Source: Oceanobacillus kimchii X50
Lineage (GTDB): Bacteria; Bacillota; Bacilli; Bacillales; Amphibacillaceae
NCBI RefSeq assembly: GCF_000340475.1
Contig: NZ_CM001792.1
Coordinates: 1,200,659-1,264,658, forward strand
Reading direction: 5' to 3'
DNA length: 64,000 nucleotides
Part shown: positions 8,936 to 19,500 of the stretch, piece by piece
How positions within the stretch are numbered: position 1 is the first letter of the stretch
How the letters are laid out: every line of letters starts with the position of its first letter
Made by a program: the position numbers and the translations under genes
Notes under the pieces: model-generated
Seen by the model: the letters and a program-made list of their open reading frames with translations, nothing else
What the model was told of the DNA's origin: nothing
The model's database searches: none

Positions 8936-10483
8936 TTGAATATTACAGATAAGTTGGCACTAACTGCTAGGGAAAATCCAACAAAAACTGCATATATTTT
9001 TGCAGATAAGAAAACAACCTATGGTGAGTTAGAGGGCATGGTTCAAAAGTTTGCAGATGGTCTCCAAAAATTAGGATTCAGACAAGGCGATCATATCGCA
9101 TTAGTATTAGGGAATAGTCCATATTACGTCATAGGATTGCATGGGGCATTGAGATTAGGATTAACTGTAATTCCAATGAATCCTTTATATACACCTAGTG
9201 AAATGGCTTATATGTTAAAAGATGGTGATGTAAAAGGAATTATTACAATGGATATTCTTATGGATAAATTTATTCCAATTGTTGATGATCTATCTACTCT
9301 AGAATATATTGTTAATTGTGAAAGTGGAAAAGAAGTTCCAGGATCTATTAAAAAAGAACAATTACCAACAAGTATATTACGTTTTCAAGAAGTAATTGCT
9401 AATGGTCAATTGCCTTTCACTGGTCCAAAATTAGTTGAAGAGGATTTAGCTGTTATCTTGTATACCTCAGGTACAACCGGAAAACCAAAAGGGGCAATGC
9501 TTACGCATAAAAACCTATACTCTAACGCACAAGATGTCGCTAATTATTTACATATTAGTCAAGATGACCGGGTAATTGCTGCCTTGCCAATGTTTCATGT
9601 TTTTTGCTTGACTGTATCATTAAATGCACCGCTGTTAAATGGAGGGACAATCATTATTTTACCTCAGTTCTCGCCAACAGAAGTATTCCGTGTAGCTAGT
9701 GACTATCAAGCAACAGTATTTGCAGGCGTTCCAACGATGTATAATTATTTACTACAAAGTGCAAAAGATAATGTGGATAGTTTTTCCTCTTTACGTTTAT
9801 GTATTTCTGGAGGTGCAGCTATGCCGGTATCTTTACTAGAATCATTTGAGCAAGCTTTTAATGTAAAGGTTTCTGAAGGCTATGGGTTATCTGAAGCTGC
9901 TCCTGTAACGTGTTTTAATCCTTTAGATCGTCCGAGAAAAGCAGGTTCAATCGGCCAAAATATTGTAAATGTTATAAATAAAGTGGTTGATGAAACGGGT
10001 AATGAATTACCACCAGGTGAAGTAGGTGAATTAGTAGTTCAAGGGCCAAATGTGATGAAAGGTTATTATAAAATGGTAGACGAAACAGCTGCAACAATAC
10101 GTGATGGTTGGCTCTATACAGGAGATATGGCAAGAATGGATGAAGACGGATATTTTTATATTGTTGATCGTAAAAAAGATATGATTTTAGTTGGTGGTTA
10201 TAATGTTTATCCTAGGGAAGTAGAAGAAGTCTTTTATTCTAATCCTTCTGTTGTGGAAGTTGCTGTCATTGGAGTTCCAGACCCTCAAACAGGTGAGGCA
10301 GTTATTGCGTATGTTGTTGTTGATAATCCGGATGTGAAAGAAATAGATTTAATTGAGTTTAGTAAACAACATTTAGCCAAATATAAAGTTCCTCAATCGA
10401 TTTATTTTCTTGATGAGCTTCCGAAAAATACGACAGGGAAAATTTTACGAAAGAGTCTTAAAGAACAAGTTACAAATTCATAG
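8936..10483 (+). CDS. lcfB: Long-chain fatty-acid-CoA ligase
   Basis: The 515-residue adenylate-forming enzyme activates fatty acids to acyl-CoA for beta-oxidation. The AMP-binding motif YTSGTTGKPKG spans residues 176-186, followed by EGYGLSEAAP, the YTGDMARMDEDGY hinge region and a C-terminal KNTTGKILRKSL lysine segment. The TTG start is set by a GAAGGAGAG ribosome site. A perfect FadR operator lies just upstream, matching the regulation of B. subtilis lcfB (yhfL), which is also next to lplJ. The exact chain-length preference is not visible. Confidence 0.93.
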   Translation: MNITDKLALTARENPTKTAYIFADKKTTYGELEGMVQKFADGLQKLGFRQGDHIALVLGNSPYYVIGLHGALRLGLTVIPMNPLYTPSEMAYMLKDGDVKGIITMDILMDKFIPIVDDLSTLEYIVNCESGKEVPGSIKKEQLPTSILRFQEVIANGQLPFTGPKLVEEDLAVILYTSGTTGKPKGAMLTHKNLYSNAQDVANYLHISQDDRVIAALPMFHVFCLTVSLNAPLLNGGTIIILPQFSPTEVFRVASDYQATVFAGVPTMYNYLLQSAKDNVDSFSSLRLCISGGAAMPVSLLESFEQAFNVKVSEGYGLSEAAPVTCFNPLDRPRKAGSIGQNIVNVINKVVDETGNELPPGEVGELVVQGPNVMKGYYKMVDETAATIRDGWLYTGDMARMDEDGYFYIVDRKKDMILVGGYNVYPREVEEVFYSNPSVVEVAVIGVPDPQTGEAVIAYVVVDNPDVKEIDLIEFSKQHLAKYKVPQSIYFLDELPKNTTGKILRKSLKEQVTNS

Positions 10484-10493
10484 TATGGTTCCT

Positions 10494-10538
10494 AACGAAG
10501 TTGAAATTGTCGTTTATTATCAACTTCGTTTCTTTTTT
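10494..10538 (+). terminator. Intrinsic terminator of lcfB
   Basis: AACGAAGTTGA (10494-10504) pairs perfectly with TCAACTTCGTT (10520-10530), followed by TCTTTTTTT. Confidence 0.92.
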
Positions 10539-10637
10539 TAACTATTTATTCAAAAAATTATGTAAAAATATATCATTTTAACTAATAATATGTTATATTA
10601 GGTATTAAGTCACACTAATTGGTAAAGGAGGTAAACA

Positions 10638-11144
10638 ATGAAAAAGGAATTTTTAGAAATAACGCCATTTACGTTGGCGATTGTATCAGAGCAAGATGAA
10701 AATGGAAGGTACATTGCGAAAGTATTGGAAGAGGAAACGGAATATGTTTTGGAAGCGAAACCTACCAATGTCATTGATTATGCTTGCAAGTATTTTGGTG
10801 CTAGCTTGAAAGGACGTCAGGAGGGGACTAGAGAAATTAGCGGAATAACACATAAAGCACCAATTACAATTGATCCAGCAAGTGGAATGTATTTCTTTCC
10901 AACTAAGTCTCCTAGTAATGCGAACTGTTCTTGGATTGCACATAGTCATATTAAAGAAGTACGTAGAGGAGATGAAGGGACTACCAGTGTATTGTTTAAA
11001 AATGGCTCAAAAATTTCACTTGATATCTCCCATGGTTCTTTAATCAATCAACTACAACGTACTGCTCAAATAAGATTTCTTTTAGACGATCGAATTAAAC
11101 GTTGGAGGAAGCCTCCTCGTTCTGAAGACGATAAAGACTCTTAA
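10638..11144 (+). CDS. comK: Competence transcription factor ComK
   Basis: ComK is the DNA-binding master activator of competence genes and is targeted to ClpCP by MecA. The core matches ComK throughout: VDYACKYFG-like segment near residue 50, SGITHKAPITIDP (about 74-86), YFFPT, then CSWIAHSHIKEV. At 168 residues it is shorter than the 192-residue B. subtilis protein; the missing part is at the C-terminus, the region used for MecA interaction in B. subtilis. The start follows AAAGGAGG. No AAAA-N5-TTTT K-box was found upstream, so autoregulation is not evident. Confidence 0.9.
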   Translation: MKKEFLEITPFTLAIVSEQDENGRYIAKVLEEETEYVLEAKPTNVIDYACKYFGASLKGRQEGTREISGITHKAPITIDPASGMYFFPTKSPSNANCSWIAHSHIKEVRRGDEGTTSVLFKNGSKISLDISHGSLINQLQRTAQIRFLLDDRIKRWRKPPRSEDDKDS

Positions 11145-11487
11145 ACATCAACTCCTTTAGCACTTTTTCAACTTTTTTACGAATAGCTGGGTTGAAATAA
11201 CTTTTCTTTTCTTCTTTTCCTTGGCATATAAATAAAAAGTTTGAAAAAGAATCATCTTTTGTTAGTGGAAGAACCGATAATTGATTTATTCTCATTCTGC
11301 GAATGATCTGTTTACGTTCTCGGACAGCTTCCCTCTCCATTTCTGATAACATCTGAAGATATATCTCCTTGATTTTATATGGTCCTTCATCATGATATTT
11401 TATATCTTGACGAATTATAATAATCGCCATGGATATAAATAAATACCTTGAAGCTATTTTAGTATTTTCCTCATTGATATAACGCAT
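11095..11487 (-). CDS. Conserved hypothetical protein, YhjD-like
   Basis: The 130-residue soluble protein is rich in charged residues. An N-terminal helical part (ASRYLFISMAIIIIRQDIKY) is followed by a Glu/Arg-rich coiled region (about residues 45-70) and a basic C-terminus. It resembles B. subtilis YhjD in size and in position beside comK and yhjE, but that match is inferred from context and pattern. The start has an AGAGGTG ribosome site. Its 3' end overlaps the 3' end of comK by 50 bases in convergent orientation. Function is unknown. Confidence 0.7.
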   Translation of the reverse strand: MRYINEENTKIASRYLFISMAIIIIRQDIKYHDEGPYKIKEIYLQMLSEMEREAVRERKQIIRRMRINQLSVLPLTKDDSFSNFLFICQGKEEKKSYFNPAIRKKVEKVLKELMFKSLYRLQNEEASSNV

Positions 11488-11671
11488 GCACTCACACCTC
11501 TTATACAGATCGTATGTTCGTATATTTTATTATATGTTATAGATGAAAAAATATCTACCAATTAGAGTGACGATTCATTATTGGAATTAATTAGCTTTTT
11601 CTTTTAAAATACAATCTAATACCATATAATAATTTTAAAAGAATGTTGTCTAATGATAGGAGCTTACGTGG

Positions 11672-12310
11672 ATGTATGTCATGAGTGTTTCTCTATCGAA
11701 TTGGAGAAGTTTTATTAGAGAAGAAGGTTGGGAAGAATTTATTTCCCAGCTCCTAAATCAGTATGAAGGACTAGGACCGTTACCAGGGATTTTATTACCG
11801 TTCCTAGAAGCTTTCTTACCTTTTTTACCGTTAATCGTATTTGTTCTTGGTAATGCTGCTGCTTATGGATTATTTCAAGGCTTTCTGTATTCATGGATTG
11901 GCGCAACTGTTGGAGCAGTTGTTGTATTTTTACTTATAAGAAAGCTCTCTAATACACGTTTACTACAAAAAATTAGAAAGAATAATCAAGTGAAAAAAAT
12001 TACTCAATGGGTAGATAGACATGGATTTGGTCCGCTATTTATATTGCTGTGTTTCCCTTTTTCTCCTTCGTCCATAATTAATGTTGTGGCAGGATTGTCG
12101 AAGATTAACATATATCAATTTATATTAGCTGTCTGCTTAGGTAAAACGGTAATGATATTCTCCATTTCATATGTCGGCTCGAGTATAATGGAATTTGCTC
12201 AAAATCCAGTAAGAACAATAATTGTAGGTATAGGCATAGTGATTTTTTGGATGTTTGGTAAATACTTAGAAAAACGATTGCAAAAAAAATCAGCTAAAAA
12301 TAATATGTGA
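11672..12310 (+). CDS. yhjE: VTT-domain (DedA/TVP38-like) membrane protein, YhjE-like
   Basis: The 212-residue integral membrane protein has about five hydrophobic segments. The VTT/SNARE-associated domain shows GPLPGILLPFLEAFLPFLP, then the re-entrant FGNA-like VLGNAAAYGLF segment and CFPFSPSSIINVVAGLS. Family members are linked to envelope lipid handling and membrane homeostasis; the role here is not known. The ATG at 11672 follows AGGAG. It lies directly before a signal peptidase gene, the same yhjE-sipV pair as in B. subtilis. Confidence 0.87.
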   Translation: MYVMSVSLSNWRSFIREEGWEEFISQLLNQYEGLGPLPGILLPFLEAFLPFLPLIVFVLGNAAAYGLFQGFLYSWIGATVGAVVVFLLIRKLSNTRLLQKIRKNNQVKKITQWVDRHGFGPLFILLCFPFSPSSIINVVAGLSKINIYQFILAVCLGKTVMIFSISYVGSSIMEFAQNPVRTIIVGIGIVIFWMFGKYLEKRLQKKSAKNNM

Positions 12311-12382
12311 ATCACGAAAAGGGTTAAAAACTTCCTTCAAGGGTATTATGTATAATAATTACTCGATGAAGGATGAAACAAC

Positions 12383-12925
12383 GTGAAAAAATTCAATATT
12401 CGAAGAGTATTGTTACTTTTACTTCTCTTGATTGGGATTGCAGTTATTTTAAGAACAACTCTATTTGCCAATTATGTTGTAGATGGGAAGTCGATGGAAC
12501 CTACACTATTTGACGGAAATTTATTGATGGTGAATAAATTTGTATATGAATTATCGGATGTAAATCGATTTGATGTTATTGTTTTTCGGGCTTCTAAAGA
12601 GGAAGACTATGTTAAACGTGTTATTGGAATACCTGGAGATAGGGTGGAGTATAAACATGATAAGCTTTATATTAATGGAGAATTTATTGAAGAAAGATTT
12701 TTAGAATCTTATAAGGAAGCAAGTTCGGTTGAAAAATTTACCAATGATTTTACGCTCCAACAAATTACTGGAGAAATTGAAGTTCCTAAGGGGAATTTAT
12801 TTGTACTAGGAGACAATCGACAAGATAGCCTAGATAGTCGATCGTTCGGATTTATATCCAATGATCAAATTGTAGGAAAGGTTGATATAACGTATTGGCC
12901 ATTGACAGAGAAAGTAAATAAATAA
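12383..12925 (+). CDS. sipV: Type I signal peptidase
   Basis: This 180-residue membrane-anchored serine/lysine protease removes signal peptides from secreted proteins. One N-terminal membrane segment (about 8-24) is followed by the catalytic serine in GKSMEPT (Ser37), the general-base lysine in DYVKRVIG (Lys78) and the conserved GDNRQDSLDSRSFG box. The GTG start has a GAAGGATG ribosome site. The gene order yhjE-sipV-addB matches B. subtilis, which supports the sipV name over other sip paralogues. Confidence 0.93.
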   Translation: MKKFNIRRVLLLLLLLIGIAVILRTTLFANYVVDGKSMEPTLFDGNLLMVNKFVYELSDVNRFDVIVFRASKEEDYVKRVIGIPGDRVEYKHDKLYINGEFIEERFLESYKEASSVEKFTNDFTLQQITGEIEVPKGNLFVLGDNRQDSLDSRSFGFISNDQIVGKVDITYWPLTEKVNK

Positions 12926-12948
12926 TAAAAAGTTTTTCGATTAGGACC

Positions 12949-12988
12949 GAGCTTCTATCTTTGATAAAATAGATAGGAGCTCTATTTT
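12949..12988 (+). terminator. Probable terminator between sipV and addB
   Basis: GAGCTTCTATCT pairs with AGATAGGAGCTC (one bulge), followed by a weak TATTTTA tract. It may only attenuate transcription into addB. Confidence 0.55.
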
Positions 12989-13016
12989 AGTTATGGAAAT
13001 TTAGGAGGGTTAATAT

Positions 13017-16000
13017 ATGGGAATGCGGTTCATACTAGGACGTTCTGGGACAAATAAAAGTGAGGTAATTTTAAAGGAAATAAAACAAAAAATTTCTACC
13101 AAACCCATAGGACCTTCTATATTTTACATTGTTCCAGATCAAATGACATTTCAACAAGAAGTTGCTCTATTTAGTGATTCTGAAACAAACGGTAGTATTC
13201 GAGCACAAGTTGTTAGTTTTTCACGCTTAGCCTGGAGAGTATTACAGGAAACCGGCGGAGGTACAAAACAGTTTATAAGCTCCGTGGGTATTCAAATGAT
13301 GCTAAGGAAGATTATTGAAGAGAAGCAAGGGGACTGGAATGCTTTTCAAAAAGCTCTAAAAAAACAGGGATTTCTTGGTCAACTAGAGACGATGTTAACT
13401 GAATTAAAACGCTATGAAATAACACCAGATGATCTACGGATGCAACAATCTCATTTCACACAGTTTGTGCATCAGTCACCATCTGAGCAGGGTCTCACGC
13501 GTAAACTTAGTGATTTAATTTATATTTATGAAACGTTTATATATTCCTTACAGGGCACATATGTAGATAGTGAAGATCAACTACAGTTGTTAATTCAACA
13601 AATTAAACAATCTTCTATATTAAATAATGCGGATATTTACATAGATGGTTTTCATAGTTTCACACCTCAGGAACAATCAGTACTTACAGAGTTAATGAAA
13701 ACGAGCAATTCTATCACAGTTGCTTTAACATTAGATGATCGGGAGAAAGAGGATACAACTGAGCTAGATTTATTTTACCAACCAAGCCAAACGTATCATG
13801 TATTGAAACAATTAGCATGGGATACAGGGATTCCGGTAGAAGATCCGATCATATTAGATTCTTTGAAAGGGAATTTTCAAAATCGACCTTACTTTGCTCA
13901 TATGGAAAAATATTTTGATTCTAGACCAGCACCAGCGTATGAAGGCGAAGTCCCGATTGAAATATTTGAAGCTGTCCATCCACGCGCAGAAGTAGAAGGG
14001 GTAGCCCAGCAAGTACTGGAATTAATTAGAGATAAAGGATACCGCTATAGAGACATTGCATTGTTAATACGACAACCAGAAGTTTATCATAATTTAATTG
14101 AAACTATTTTCAATGATTATGAACTTCCTGTATTTATTGACGAGAAACGTCCAATGCTTCATCATCCATTAATCGAATTAATTCGTTCCATATTAGAGGT
14201 TGTACAAGGAAATTGGAGAAATGATGCCATTTTTCGGGTTTTAAAAACAGGACTTATACCAGCTACAGATGAAGAATTTCCTCTAACTATGGACAGTATC
14301 GATCAATTAGAGAATTATGTTATTGAGTTTGGGATTCGATCTAGACATCAGTGGATTGGTGAAAAAATATGGAAATACCAGCGTTTTCGAGGATTTGATA
14401 GTTCTGCTCAAACAGATAGAGAAAGAGAATTACAAGAAAGTATGAATCGATATCGAGATCAAGTTATATCTGCTATTGCAACAGTTGATGAACAATTAAG
14501 GGCAGCAACCACTGTTAAAGATCTTTGTATAGCCGTGTATCAGTGGTTAGAAGAACTGAAAATTCCTGATCAACTAGAAGTAACCAGAAATTATTATGAT
14601 GATCAAGGGTTACCTGAAAAAGGTAGGGAACAAGAACAAGTATGGGACGCTGTTATTCAACTATTAGATGAAATGGTAGAAATTGCAGGTGAAGAGAAGA
14701 TGGACTTATCTGTTTTCCAAGTTGCTTTGGATGCAGGTATTGAAACGCTGCAATTTTCCCACGTACCCCCGAGTATGGATCATATTATTGTAGGGACAAT
14801 CGATCGATCCCGAATGAGTAATATTCGTTGTGCTTTTCTATTAGGAGTAAATGAGGGTGTTTGGCCAATGAAACCAACATCTGATGGAATGATTGATGAA
14901 GCAGAGCGTTTATTACTTGAACAAAATGGATTGAAGTTAGCTGATACAAGTGAACGCCAATTATTAGATGATTGGTTTTATATGTACTTAGCTTTTACTG
15001 TTGCGAAAGACAGACTGAAAATTAGTTATTTACTAAGTGATGAAGAAGGGAAAGCAAAAATGCCTTCTCAATTGATTCATCGAATAGAAGAGCTATTCCC
15101 TGCAACCAAAAATCATATATTATTACAGGATCCAGAAGATGAATCGAATACAAGAAGGTTTGTATCCACTGAGTTGAAATCAAGGTCAGCATTAACCGCA
15201 CAGTTAGCGAAGTTTCGAAAAGGATATCCGATTGATCCAATTTGGTGGGAAGTATATCAATGGTATGTAGAACATCATCCAAAAGGTGGAACAACACATC
15301 GAGTATTACAAGGACTCTACTATGAAAATAAACCTGAATCACTACAACGAGATACAGTTGAACAACTATATCCGAAGCGCATTCAAGCGAGTGTAAGTAG
15401 AATAGAAACATATTACAGATGCTCTTATCAACATTTTGCTAAATATAGCTTGAATTTAGAGGAGAGAAGGACGTACAAATTAGATGCTCCAGATATTGGA
15501 CAACTGTTTCATGAGGCACTTAAGAAAATAACAGAATGGATTCATGCTGAGGGAAATGATTTTGCTACATTGACAAAAAGTCAATCGTCTAAATATGCAA
15601 ACCGTGCTGTAACTGAGTTATCTCCTGTGCTCCAACATCAAATATTGCATAGTTCCAATCGCTATGCGTATATTCAGAAGAAACTAGAAGAAGTCATTGC
15701 TCGAGCAGCATTTGTATTAGGTGAGCAAGCAAGATTAAGCCATTTTTCTCCAGTTGGATTGGAATTAGGATTTGGTGATGGCAATAATCAAATTCCTTCA
15801 CTATCTATGCAATTAGAGAATGGTTATGAACTTGTATTACGAGGGAGAATTGATCGGGTAGACAAAGCCGAACTCGAAAACAATTTATATTTACGGATTA
15901 TTGATTATAAATCAAGCTCTAAAGGATTGGACTTAACGGAAGTATACTACGGTATTGCATTACAAATGCTCGCTTACTTAGATGTTGTATTAACTCATTC

Positions 16001-16517
16001 GGAGAAATGGTTAGGCCAACAGGCAGACCCAGCTGGAGTATTATATTTCCATGTTCACAATCCAATGATCTCTGCTAAAGGTAGTATGACAGAAGCTGAT
16101 ATTGAAGAAGAATTATTTAAACAATATAAAATGCAAGGCTTACTTTTATCCAATGAAGAGATAGTGAAGATGATGGATTCATCATTAGAAACAGGTTCCA
16201 GTCAAATTATCCCGGCAGCATTAAAGAAAAATGGAGGATTCTATAGTTACTCTAAGATTGCAGATCAATCCACTTTTGAGACATTGCAAAAACACATTCA
16301 TCAGTTGTTGAAATCGGCTGGAATCGATTTAACCAATGGTTTTGTTGATGTAAATCCTTATCAACATAAGCAACAGAAGGCATGCACCTATTGTCCATTT
16401 CATTCTGTGTGCCAATTTGATCCAGTATTAGAAGAAAATAATTATCGTAAGTTTGCGGATATAAAAGAGAATGATTTACTGCAATTGTTTGAGAGAGAGG
16501 GTGAAAATAATGGTTAA
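13017..16517 (+). CDS. addB: ATP-dependent helicase/nuclease subunit B (AddB)
   Basis: AddB pairs with AddA to process double-strand breaks and resect to Chi for RecA loading. The 1166-residue product has an N-terminal nucleotide-binding loop GRSGTNKS (8-15). Its RecB-type nuclease domain carries IIDYKSS (about residue 962) and is bracketed by iron-sulfur cysteines: one in YRCSYQHF (about 801) and three in CTYCPFHSVC (about 1122-1131). Length and layout are normal. The start follows AGGAGGG. The stop overlaps the addA start by eight bases. Confidence 0.96.
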   Translation: MGMRFILGRSGTNKSEVILKEIKQKISTKPIGPSIFYIVPDQMTFQQEVALFSDSETNGSIRAQVVSFSRLAWRVLQETGGGTKQFISSVGIQMMLRKIIEEKQGDWNAFQKALKKQGFLGQLETMLTELKRYEITPDDLRMQQSHFTQFVHQSPSEQGLTRKLSDLIYIYETFIYSLQGTYVDSEDQLQLLIQQIKQSSILNNADIYIDGFHSFTPQEQSVLTELMKTSNSITVALTLDDREKEDTTELDLFYQPSQTYHVLKQLAWDTGIPVEDPIILDSLKGNFQNRPYFAHMEKYFDSRPAPAYEGEVPIEIFEAVHPRAEVEGVAQQVLELIRDKGYRYRDIALLIRQPEVYHNLIETIFNDYELPVFIDEKRPMLHHPLIELIRSILEVVQGNWRNDAIFRVLKTGLIPATDEEFPLTMDSIDQLENYVIEFGIRSRHQWIGEKIWKYQRFRGFDSSAQTDRERELQESMNRYRDQVISAIATVDEQLRAATTVKDLCIAVYQWLEELKIPDQLEVTRNYYDDQGLPEKGREQEQVWDAVIQLLDEMVEIAGEEKMDLSVFQVALDAGIETLQFSHVPPSMDHIIVGTIDRSRMSNIRCAFLLGVNEGVWPMKPTSDGMIDEAERLLLEQNGLKLADTSERQLLDDWFYMYLAFTVAKDRLKISYLLSDEEGKAKMPSQLIHRIEELFPATKNHILLQDPEDESNTRRFVSTELKSRSALTAQLAKFRKGYPIDPIWWEVYQWYVEHHPKGGTTHRVLQGLYYENKPESLQRDTVEQLYPKRIQASVSRIETYYRCSYQHFAKYSLNLEERRTYKLDAPDIGQLFHEALKKITEWIHAEGNDFATLTKSQSSKYANRAVTELSPVLQHQILHSSNRYAYIQKKLEEVIARAAFVLGEQARLSHFSPVGLELGFGDGNNQIPSLSMQLENGYELVLRGRIDRVDKAELENNLYLRIIDYKSSSKGLDLTEVYYGIALQMLAYLDVVLTHSEKWLGQQADPAGVLYFHVHNPMISAKGSMTEADIEEELFKQYKMQGLLLSNEEIVKMMDSSLETGSSQIIPAALKKNGGFYSYSKIADQSTFETLQKHIHQLLKSAGIDLTNGFVDVNPYQHKQQKACTYCPFHSVCQFDPVLEENNYRKFADIKENDLLQLFEREGENNG

Positions 16518-19500
16518 TTGGACTAAAGAACAAGAAGAAGCAATATATACAAGTGGTTCGGATATACTAGTTGCTGCTGCAGCTGGATCTGGTAAGACAG
16601 CTGTATTGGTAGAACGAATTATACAAAAATTGTTAGCAGAGCATAATCCTACAAATATCGATTCATTATTAGTAGTTACCTTTACCAACGCTGCAGCTCA
16701 AGAAATGAGAAACCGAGTTGGAGCAGCTTTAGAACAAGCCTTGGCTGCAAACCCAAGCTCTATTCACTTGAAAAAGCAGTTGTCTTTACTGCAACGAGCA
16801 TCTATTTCGACGCTTCATTCTTTCTGTCTGGATATTGTAAAGAAGAATGCATATATACTTGATATTGACCCTTCATTTAGAATTGCAGATGATATGGAAA
16901 TGGATTTATTGAAACAAGAAGTGCTCGATGATTTATTAGAGGGGTGGTATGGAGATTCTAATCCAAATCAAGACGGTTTCTTTGAGGTTGTCAATCGATT
17001 TACTAGTGATCGTTCTGATCTAGAGATGGAAGAATTAATTCGAAGTTTGCATACATTTGCAATGCAAAGTCCATGGCCAAACCAATGGTTAGATAGGCTT
17101 GTACAAACTTATAATATACCAGAAGAATGGAAAGATGAAGAGTTACCATGGATGAATGTATTAAGAGAAGAAGTGTCACGACAATTGGATGCCGTTAGTC
17201 AAGAAATTGATATCGCTTATTCCATAACCCAAGAAGCAGATGGACCTTATCATTATGCTAAAACAATTGAAGAGGAGAAGGCTATCATCCAAGATGCATT
17301 GAAAAATATTGAATCCTGGAAGTATCTTCAACAATCTATGTTACAAGTAAAATTCGGTAAATTGTCCGGGAAAAAAATAGACTGTGATGAAGAGAAGAAA
17401 ACAAAAGTAAAAAAATTACGTGATAGTTATAAGAAGCGATTCCAAAAAATGCAAGAAGTATGGTTTGCTAGAAATTTAGATGCACATGTAAATGATATGA
17501 GAGAGCTTGCACCGGTGATTAAGCATCTTGTCGAATTAGTAAAACATTTTCAGGATTCCTTTGCAAAAGTCAAGAAAGAAAAAGCAGTTGTTGATTTTTC
17601 AGATTTAGAACATTATTGTTTACAAATATTAATCGATGAATCATCAACCGAGGCCAAAGTGATTCCTTCAACTGTTGCGATGCAGTTACAGATGCAATTC
17701 ACAGAAATACTTGTTGATGAATATCAAGATACAAATATGGTACAAGAAACAATACTACAATTAATTAGTGATCGTCAGGATAAAGGGAATATGTTTATGG
17801 TTGGCGATGTGAAACAAAGCATCTATCGTTTCCGTCATGCAGAACCATCATTATTTATAGATAAGTACAAACGTTTTTCTAAATCGGATGATCCATCGAT
17901 TCGAATAGATTTAGCGAGAAATTTTCGTAGTAGAGAAAATGTACTCTTAGGTGCTAATTATATCTTTCGTCAATTATTTGATGAAGATCTTGGAGAAATT
18001 AGCTATGATGATGCAGCTGAACTTATATACGGAAATAAAATGTATGACGACTATCCATTAGAAGCAAAACCTGAACTACTACTTATTGATAGCAATAGTG
18101 AAGAGATGGAACAATCCAACAATGAAGAGGCGGTAGAAGATTTAGAGAAAGCTCAAATTGAAGCCCGTGCTTATGCAAAACAGATTAAAAATTGGATAGG
18201 TACATCTGAAGATGAATCGCCAATGCAAGTAGTAGATAAAGCAACAGGGAAACAAAGGGATTTACAATATAAGGATATCGTTATATTAATGCGATCCATG
18301 ACATGGGCATCAACAATTGTTGATGAGTTGCAACAGCAGGGAATACCAACATATGCAGATATATCCACGGGTTACTTTGAAGCGATTGAAATCAAAGTAA
18401 TGTTAAGTTTTCTAAAAGTTATAGATAACCCAAGACAAGATATTCCATTAGCTTCTATACTTCGTTCACCAATTATTGGGCTAGAAGAAGATCAACTTGC
18501 TTCCATTCGGCTAGCAGATCGAAAAGCAAGTTTTTATGAAGCTGTTCAACGCTATATGCAAAATGAAGAAGAGAATAATGACACTGTGAAGTCATTAACT
18601 CGTTTTATGGAAATGTTAAACGATTTTCGTCAGTCTGCCCGACAAGGTTCATTATCAGAATTAATTTGGGATATTTACCGGAAGACTGGTTATTATGATT
18701 TTGTTGGCGCTATTCCGGGTGGAAAACAACGCCAAGCCAACTTACGAGCTTTATATGATCGAGCTCGAGGTTACGAAGCAACATCTTTCCGTGGTTTATA
18801 TCGCTTTTTACGGTTCATAGAACGAATGGAAGAAAGAGGGAAGGACTTAGGAGCTGCTCGTGCCTTAAGTGAGCAGGAAGATGTTGTACGGATTATGACC
18901 ATTCATAAAAGTAAAGGATTGGAATTTCCAATAGTGATTCTCGGAGGAATGAATAAGGAATTTAATCAACGGGATTTGTCAGAGAAATATCTTCTTCATA
19001 AAGATTTAGGATTTGCCAGTAAATACATTGATCCTGTTAAACGAATTCAATATCCTACCCTGTATTATCATGCCGTTAGACAAGCTAAATTTCGTGATTT
19101 GTTATCTGAAGAAATACGTGTATTATATGTTGCATTAACACGTGCAAAAGAAAAACTATTGATGGTAGGAACGGTTCCTTCTCTAGACAAAAAACTTGAA
19201 AAATGGCAAAGGATTGCTGATCATCCAAGTTGGGTGTTACCAGCATATTTTCGTATGGAATCGAAAACGTATCTTGACTGGGTAGGACCTGCATTATTAA
19301 GGCATGTTGGATCTGAAAAACTTCGGACTGAAAATATAGGAAATCAAGTATTGGAATCAATTAATCAGGATCCATCGGATTGGCAAATTACAACAAATCA
19401 TGCATTAGATTATATTGACATGAAAGAGTCTTCTGTGGATGACGAGGACAATTTGAAAGAAAAAGTATTTAATTGGGAAAGTTTAGATACGGAACAAGAA

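Noticed and set aside
10538..10637. ComK self-activation box upstream of comK
   Set aside because: AAAA and TTTT runs occur (AAAAATATATCATTTT) but the spacing is not the five bases of a K-box.
15022..15411. 129-codon minus-strand frame inside addB
   Set aside because: Leu/His-rich shadow of the addB coding strand without a ribosome site.
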